A DNA stretch of 8,870 nt, from assembly GCA_903957465.1 (NCBI GenBank), contig CAJBPJ010000185.1, positions 1-8,870 on the forward strand, in the 5' to 3' direction. The notes below the pieces were generated by a model that had not been told where the DNA came from, ran no database searches, and saw only the letters and a list, made by a program, of their open reading frames with translations. The stretch is from an uncultured Opitutia bacterium (lineage in GTDB: Bacteria; Verrucomicrobiota; Verrucomicrobiia; Opitutales; UBA953). Positions within the stretch are counted from its first letter, which is position 1, and every line of letters begins with the position of its first letter. Positions 4,689 through 8,870 of the stretch are shown piece by piece. The position numbers and the translations under genes are program-made.

Positions 4689-6596
4689 ATGCCGCACGAC
4701 CACTCGCACGACGCCGAACATGACCATGGCTGGCGTCCACTTGCCATACAGTCAGCGATTTGCGCCGTACTCGGCATCAGCGCAGTGATCCTCAAGCATC
4801 TCCACGGCAACGTAGACGATATTTATGTCTATCTACTAGCGGGTGGCGCTTCGCTTGCAGGCGGATGGGAGGCTGCGGAAGAAGGTTGGCACTCTATTCG
4901 CTACCATCGACGCATTGACGTACACTTACTCATGCTACTCGCCGCATTGGGTGCATGGATCATGGGCGAATGGGAAGAAGGCGTGCTCCTACTCTTCCTT
5001 TTTTCAGCGGCAGGCGCGATGGAACACTACGCACTCGACCGCACACGCAGAGCCGTGGATGCCCTTATGGCAGGTGCGCCGACCCATGCACGGATGGAGG
5101 ATGGCAAACTGATCCCTGTTGCCGACTTAAAGCCGGGGAATCGCATCCTTCTGCTTCCGGGTGACCGTGTACCGTGTGACGCCGAGCTTATTGAAGGTGT
5201 CACCGAGATGGACGAATCCACCTTAACAGGTGAATCCGTTGCGGTACCGAAACGCAGAGGAAGCGAGTTGCTCGCAGGCACGCTCAACGGTTCAGGCCGG
5301 GTTATCGGGCGTGTGATTCGTGCAGAAGCGCAAAGTTCCGTTCAGCGCATCCTCAGTCTCATCCGCGAAGCCCAGTCGCGAAAAGCACCCTCACAACGAC
5401 TCATCGACAAATGGGGTGGCATCTATGCCGCCAGCGTCATCGGTGCTGCGACAATCTTCTTCCTCTACCTGGTCTTCATTGCGGGTGTAGGAGTTACATT
5501 AGCCGATACGCCTGAAAAGGGTGCCCTCTATAGAGCCATGACTTTGTTAGTCGTGGCGAGTCCGTGCGCGCTCGTTCTCTCAATTCCTTCGGCGGTATTG
5601 GCCGCCATCGCGGCGGGAGCTCGCCGCGGTATTCTGTTTCGCGGAGGCGCAGCCGTTGAGCGACTGGCTGATGTCCGCGTCATGTGCTTCGACAAGACCG
5701 GCACACTCACACGTGGTGAACCAACAGTTACCAGTCATACCTGCCACCCTGCGACGAGTGAGCCGACTGCGCTTAAAGCTTTAGCGGCCCTCGCCACAGC
5801 CTCCGCCCACCCTCTTTCACGATCTGTATCACTTTGGTGCAAAGCCCAAGGCATCGATCCCGTCGTGCCTGAAGACTTTGCGAGCGTCACGGGTGAAGGC
5901 GTACAAGGAAATGTCGACGGCCGACTCTGGCGAATGGGTAAACGTACCTTTGTGGGCTCACCTGAGCTGAAGATAACGGCCGAAGAAGGGCTCGGCAGCG
6001 AAGTATGGGTTTCCGATGGATCCATCCACCTACATGTACACCTCCGCGACGAGGTACGAACAGAGAGCCGCCCTGTACTCGCCGGTCTTGCCGCACGAGG
6101 CGTTCACTGCGTCATGCTCACCGGTGACAAATCAGGCGCTGCCGCCAAAGCTGCCACAGAAATAGGCATCCCTGAAGTCGCCTCTGGACTCAAACCCTGG
6201 GATAAAGTTGAACGCGTTCGCGCCTTCTCCTCGCAAGGCAAAGTTGTGGCGATGGTGGGTGATGGAATCAACGATGCCCCTTCTTTAGCCGCCGCAGACG
6301 TTTCCGTCGCGATGGCTGGCCGCGGCAGTGATGCTGCCAAGGAATCCAGTGACATCCTTCTAGTCGACGATCGCCTCGACAAACTACTCGAAGCCTTCGA
6401 CCTCAGCCAGCGCACGCGGGCAATTATTCGCCAAAACTTAATTATCTCGATGGGCACTGTCGCCATCATGGCTCTGCTCACAGTCGGCAAAGGCATCCCT
6501 CTCTATGCAGGCGTTATCGCCCACGAAGGTAGTACAGTTATTGTCTGTCTGAATGGACTAAGGCTGCTAAGCGGCAGACTAAAACCCAAAGCCTGA
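4689..6596 (+). CDS. Heavy-metal-transporting P-type ATPase, P1B-4 type
   Basis: Inner-membrane pump that uses ATP to export a transition metal. The 635 residues hold the full P-type set: actuator TGES (180-183), phosphorylated D335 in DKTGTL, the HP pair of P1B nucleotide domains (374-375), TGDK (478-481) and GDGINDAP (524-531). The membrane metal-site motifs are SPC (291-293, not CPC) and HEGST (612-616) in the last helix. Both are hallmarks of group P1B-4 (CoaT, CzcP, CtpD, PfeT relatives), whose members move Co, Fe(II), Zn or Cd; the metal here cannot be fixed. There is no CxxC metal-binding domain; instead the N terminus has five His within 13 residues (HDHSHDAEHDH). Hydrophobic segments lie near 17-37, 45-60, 79-112, 245-268, 282-310 and 580-622. 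ATG 4689 is supported by AAGG seven bases upstream. It is a single-gene unit, and no regulator gene is adjacent apart from the divergent ribbon-helix-helix gene. Confidence 0.95.
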   Translation: MPHDHSHDAEHDHGWRPLAIQSAICAVLGISAVILKHLHGNVDDIYVYLLAGGASLAGGWEAAEEGWHSIRYHRRIDVHLLMLLAALGAWIMGEWEEGVLLLFLFSAAGAMEHYALDRTRRAVDALMAGAPTHARMEDGKLIPVADLKPGNRILLLPGDRVPCDAELIEGVTEMDESTLTGESVAVPKRRGSELLAGTLNGSGRVIGRVIRAEAQSSVQRILSLIREAQSRKAPSQRLIDKWGGIYAASVIGAATIFFLYLVFIAGVGVTLADTPEKGALYRAMTLLVVASPCALVLSIPSAVLAAIAAGARRGILFRGGAAVERLADVRVMCFDKTGTLTRGEPTVTSHTCHPATSEPTALKALAALATASAHPLSRSVSLWCKAQGIDPVVPEDFASVTGEGVQGNVDGRLWRMGKRTFVGSPELKITAEEGLGSEVWVSDGSIHLHVHLRDEVRTESRPVLAGLAARGVHCVMLTGDKSGAAAKAATEIGIPEVASGLKPWDKVERVRAFSSQGKVVAMVGDGINDAPSLAAADVSVAMAGRGSDAAKESSDILLVDDRLDKLLEAFDLSQRTRAIIRQNLIISMGTVAIMALLTVGKGIPLYAGVIAHEGSTVIVCLNGLRLLSGRLKPKA

Positions 6597-6610
6597 GGGC
6601 CACGCGCACG

Positions 6611-6649
6611 CCAATGAAAGGGGCTGCTTTCGCAGCCCCTCTTTATTGG
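6611..6649. terminator. Bidirectional rho-independent terminator between convergent genes
   Basis: AGGGGCTGC (6619-6627), loop TTTC and GCAGCCCCT (6632-6640) form a perfect 9-bp stem. It is followed by CTTTATT on the plus strand and preceded by A-rich sequence that reads as TTTCATT on the minus strand. Outer CCAAT/ATTGG arms (6611-6615, 6645-6649) extend the dyad imperfectly. It lies between the stop of the metal ATPase and the stop of rng, so it can end both transcripts. Confidence 0.85.
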
Positions 6650-6684
6650 CACCAGACTTTAGACCTTAGCCTTTAGTCGACGCT

Positions 6685-8412
6685 TCACCGCAACTCCTTG
6701 CCGGCACTATCGAGCAACTTGAATGCTTCGACGTGGTACGTGCCGTCAGCCTTTGTCCCGAGCTTCACCTTACAGGACTTCATCATGTCTCGGAAGAAGT
6801 CCCGGTCTTCGGTAACGATGCGATCAAGGTTAAGTGGATGAAGGACGATGTTAATCTCCAGTTCACGATCCGGGCCATAGGTCTCGCGCAGCTTACGAAT
6901 AACGCTGAGCAGACGACGCTGGATCTCCACCGAGACAGTGCGCGGGTTCTTTACTTTGCCTGTGCCCGTGCAATACGGACAGCGAGTATACAAGGTCGTC
7001 GTCGCGGACTCCGTGTGGCGCTGACGCGTCATCTGGAGCACACCTAACTGTGAAATCGGCAGAATCTGGTGCTTCGCCCGGTCAATCGACATTTCATCGC
7101 ACATGCGGTCAAAGACCTTTTTACGATCCTTGGGATTCTTCATGTCGATAGTGTCGATCATGATAAGTCCGCCTAAGTTGCGCAGGCGAATCTGCCGTGC
7201 CGCTTCACTAACAGCCTCAAGGTTGGCGTGAACGATGTAATCCTTACCATCCTTCGCAGCACCGCGATGGCCGCCTGTATTAACGTCGATAGAGGTTAAG
7301 GCCTCTGTCTCGTCGATGACGATTTCGCCGCCACTTGGCAAAGGTACTCGGCGAGACATCAATTGCTCGATCTGGCGCTCAATGTTGTAGCGCTCAAAAA
7401 CTGGAATAGGGTCTTCGTAAAGCGCCACCCGCGAACGTGACCGCGGCGAAATTTCCGCAACCGCTTCTTGGACGGAAGCAAAGTCTGCAGGGTTATCGAC
7501 GAGGATGCGGTCTACCTCTTCCGTTAAGAAATCTCGGACGGTGCGCTCGATCAAACCAGGCTCTTGATAAAGCAGAATAGGGCGTGGGCTTGGGGCATTG
7601 ATTTTTTCAACAATAGCCTGCCAGCGACGTAAGAGTACGTGCAAGTCGCGCACGAACCATCGCGCCTGCTTCCCTTCGCCCGCTGTACGGATAATAACAC
7701 CCATACCTTCGGGAATCGTGAGATTGCGCAGGATGTCCTTCAGGCGGTCACGCTCGCGCGGGTCTTCAATCTTACGCGAAACGCCGCATGCACCACTAAA
7801 CGGCATTAAAACAAGGAAGCGTCCCGCCAGGGAAATATTGGTCGTGCAACGAGGTCCTTTGGTACCAATTTGATCCTTAACAACCTGGATAACAATTTCC
7901 GAGCCAACGGGGAAGAGCTGCGGGATATCCTTCGCCTGGTGGCGAGCTTTGCGCTGCTTCTGCTCAGCCGACTCATTGTCGCGAATAAACTCCACTTGTG
8001 AGTCGTTCGCTGCAGGCAACATGTCCCAGTAGTGCAAGAATGCGTTCTTGGGTTGATCAATATCAACGAAGGCAGCCTTCAAGCCAGCTTCGAGATTTTG
8101 GACGCGACCCTTAAAGACCGCACCGACCATTCGATTCTCGTTGCGATGCTCGAGTTCGAAACGTTCCAGTACGCCGTTATTTAAGAGGGCGACGCGCTTT
8201 TCAAGCGTCTCACTATTAATAACTAGCTCGCGGTAAATTTCGCGATCTTTGGAGAAGTGCTTAACGATGCGTTGCAGGAGTGGGAGCTCCTTGCGACGGC
8301 CAGCTGCTTCCGCAGCTAACTTATTCGAGTCAACGCCTGAAGGAGGCGCAGCCTCGTGCAAGTCGTCGTGGTCGTGATCGTGTTCGTGTGAATCAGGCTC
8401 TTGTTCGTTCAT
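6685..8412 (-). CDS. rng: Ribonuclease G/E family endoribonuclease
   Basis: Endoribonuclease that cuts single-stranded, AU-rich RNA in rRNA maturation and mRNA decay. The 575 residues hold an S1 RNA-binding domain from about 94 (MVGAVFKGRVQNLEAGLKAAFVDI). The TTNISLAGRFLVLMP region of the 5'-sensor/RNase H-like part follows. Catalytic metal-binding Asp are D376 (TSIDVNTG) and D420 (GLIMID), and the zinc-link cysteines are C478 and C481 (CPYCTGTG). The protein ends soon after the small domain, with no long disordered degradosome scaffold, so it is closer to RNase G in layout, though longer than E. coli RNase G (489). The extra length includes about 60 N-terminal residues before the usual domain start, among them a His/Asp run at 9-19 (HEHDHDHDDLH). 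ATG 8412 has no Shine-Dalgarno sequence; a later start is possible if that extension is not translated. It follows rodA by 17 bases, as in cell-shape operons. Confidence 0.93.
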   Translation of the reverse strand: MNEQEPDSHEHDHDHDDLHEAAPPSGVDSNKLAAEAAGRRKELPLLQRIVKHFSKDREIYRELVINSETLEKRVALLNNGVLERFELEHRNENRMVGAVFKGRVQNLEAGLKAAFVDIDQPKNAFLHYWDMLPAANDSQVEFIRDNESAEQKQRKARHQAKDIPQLFPVGSEIVIQVVKDQIGTKGPRCTTNISLAGRFLVLMPFSGACGVSRKIEDPRERDRLKDILRNLTIPEGMGVIIRTAGEGKQARWFVRDLHVLLRRWQAIVEKINAPSPRPILLYQEPGLIERTVRDFLTEEVDRILVDNPADFASVQEAVAEISPRSRSRVALYEDPIPVFERYNIERQIEQLMSRRVPLPSGGEIVIDETEALTSIDVNTGGHRGAAKDGKDYIVHANLEAVSEAARQIRLRNLGGLIMIDTIDMKNPKDRKKVFDRMCDEMSIDRAKHQILPISQLGVLQMTRQRHTESATTTLYTRCPYCTGTGKVKNPRTVSVEIQRRLLSVIRKLRETYGPDRELEINIVLHPLNLDRIVTEDRDFFRDMMKSCKVKLGTKADGTYHVEAFKLLDSAGKELR

Positions 8413-8429
8413 GTTTGGGTGGGTGGCCG

Positions 8430-8870
8430 TTAGGCCGTGGCTGGAAGCCCCCCACCCTCGCCGCCGGCTGTATGCCGGTGAACGCTCTGGACCAATCCAA
8501 GGAGCAAGAAACAGCTGAGGATGAAGGAGCCCCCATAACTAAGGAGAGGGAGGGGCACGCCGGTAACCGGCATAAGATTAAGATTCATACCAATATTAAC
8601 AAAGATATGGGCACCAAGGATCGCAGCAACGCCGACTGCAAGGTAAGCTCCAAAACGATCAACCACGCGCAGCGCGGTGCGCAAGATGCGCCAAAGTAGA
8701 AGACCGTAAAGTGCGACTAAAACGATTGAGCCGACAAAGCCTTGCTCTTCGGCATAACCGGAGAAAACAAAGTCATTATGGGCAGCAGCCTCTGGAAGAT
8801 ACCCTAAGCGGGCTTGGGAGCCTTCCCCGAATCCGGCACCTGAGAAGCCGCCTTTGCCGACGGCAATCAA
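8430..8870 (-). CDS. rodA: Peptidoglycan glycosyltransferase RodA, C-terminal part only
   Basis: SEDS-family membrane glycosyltransferase of the elongasome, polymerising lipid II for side-wall growth together with a class B PBP. The window holds the last 146 residues; the rest lies beyond the right edge. Visible features are IAVGKGGFSGAGFGEGSQ, then the periplasmic loop LGYLPEAAAHNDFVFSGYAEEQGF. Helices follow near GFVGSIVLVALYGLLLW and GAYLAVGVAAILGAHIFVNIGM, then the signature MPVTGVPLPLLSYGGS before the last helix. The PVTGVPLP form is that of RodA; FtsW typically has a Gly-Leu-Thr-Leu-Pro type there. The short C terminus has a Gly-rich end after VHRH. The TAA at 8432-8430 is 17 bases ahead of the rng ATG, implying cotranscription. 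Promoter and upstream mre or PBP2 genes would be outside the window. Confidence 0.93.
   Translation of the reverse strand: MIAVGKGGFSGAGFGEGSQARLGYLPEAAAHNDFVFSGYAEEQGFVGSIVLVALYGLLLWRILRTALRVVDRFGAYLAVGVAAILGAHIFVNIGMNLNLMPVTGVPLPLLSYGGSFILSCFLLLGLVQSVHRHTAGGEGGGLPATA

Noticed and set aside
8355..8388. Repeating CAC/GAC-like codons considered as a tandem repeat or CRISPR-like element
   Set aside because: Short, in frame with rng, and explained by a His/Asp-rich run; no spaced repeats.
8280..8699. A 139-codon plus-strand open frame across the rodA/rng junction
   Set aside because: Antisense to two recognised genes and low-complexity, with no signal of its own.

Overview
The window reads as a stretch of ordinary chromosome from a Gram-negative bacterium. 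The best guess is Verrucomicrobiota, perhaps the Opitutae. That placement is inference: it rests on the general look of the proteins and on the scarcity of clear Shine-Dalgarno sequences, not on a marker. Gram-negative character is supported by a secreted protein that looks like an outer-membrane beta-barrel and by an elongasome gene (rodA) next to an RNase G/E gene. No transposase, integrase, phage gene, CRISPR array, tRNA or rRNA was seen. No gene-free gap exceeds about 170 bases.

Left part (1-1923, all minus strand): the 3'-truncated arginine biosynthesis gene argC runs off the left edge. Upstream of it is a rho-independent terminator that closes the two-gene ribosomal unit rplM-rpsI (L13, S9; 15-base gap).

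Middle left (1924-4040, minus): icd, an NADP-type isocitrate dehydrogenase very like the E. coli enzyme, overlaps by one base (TAATG) the start of a gene for a 252-residue secreted, probably beta-barrel protein of unknown function. A possible terminator hairpin sits over the end of the latter gene.

Middle (4041-4688): a minus-strand gene encodes an unusual small protein with two tandem ribbon-helix-helix-like segments and a nearly pure Lys/Ala tail. A strong terminator follows it. A 142-base divergent intergenic region with a long imperfect dyad separates it from the next gene.

Right part: a plus-strand heavy-metal P-type ATPase (4689-6596) carries the SPC and HEGST signatures of the P1B-4 group and a His-rich N terminus. 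A hairpin terminator usable from both sides separates it from the convergent minus-strand pair rodA-rng (8870-6685). That pair is probably the end of a longer cell-shape operon (mre/pbp2/rodA/rng type) lying mostly outside the window.

The window is mainly housekeeping. The most unusual item is the tandem ribbon-helix-helix protein with a lysine tail. The icd/beta-barrel coupling and the His/Asp-rich N termini on both the metal pump and the RNase are next. I see no convincing multi-gene novel system.
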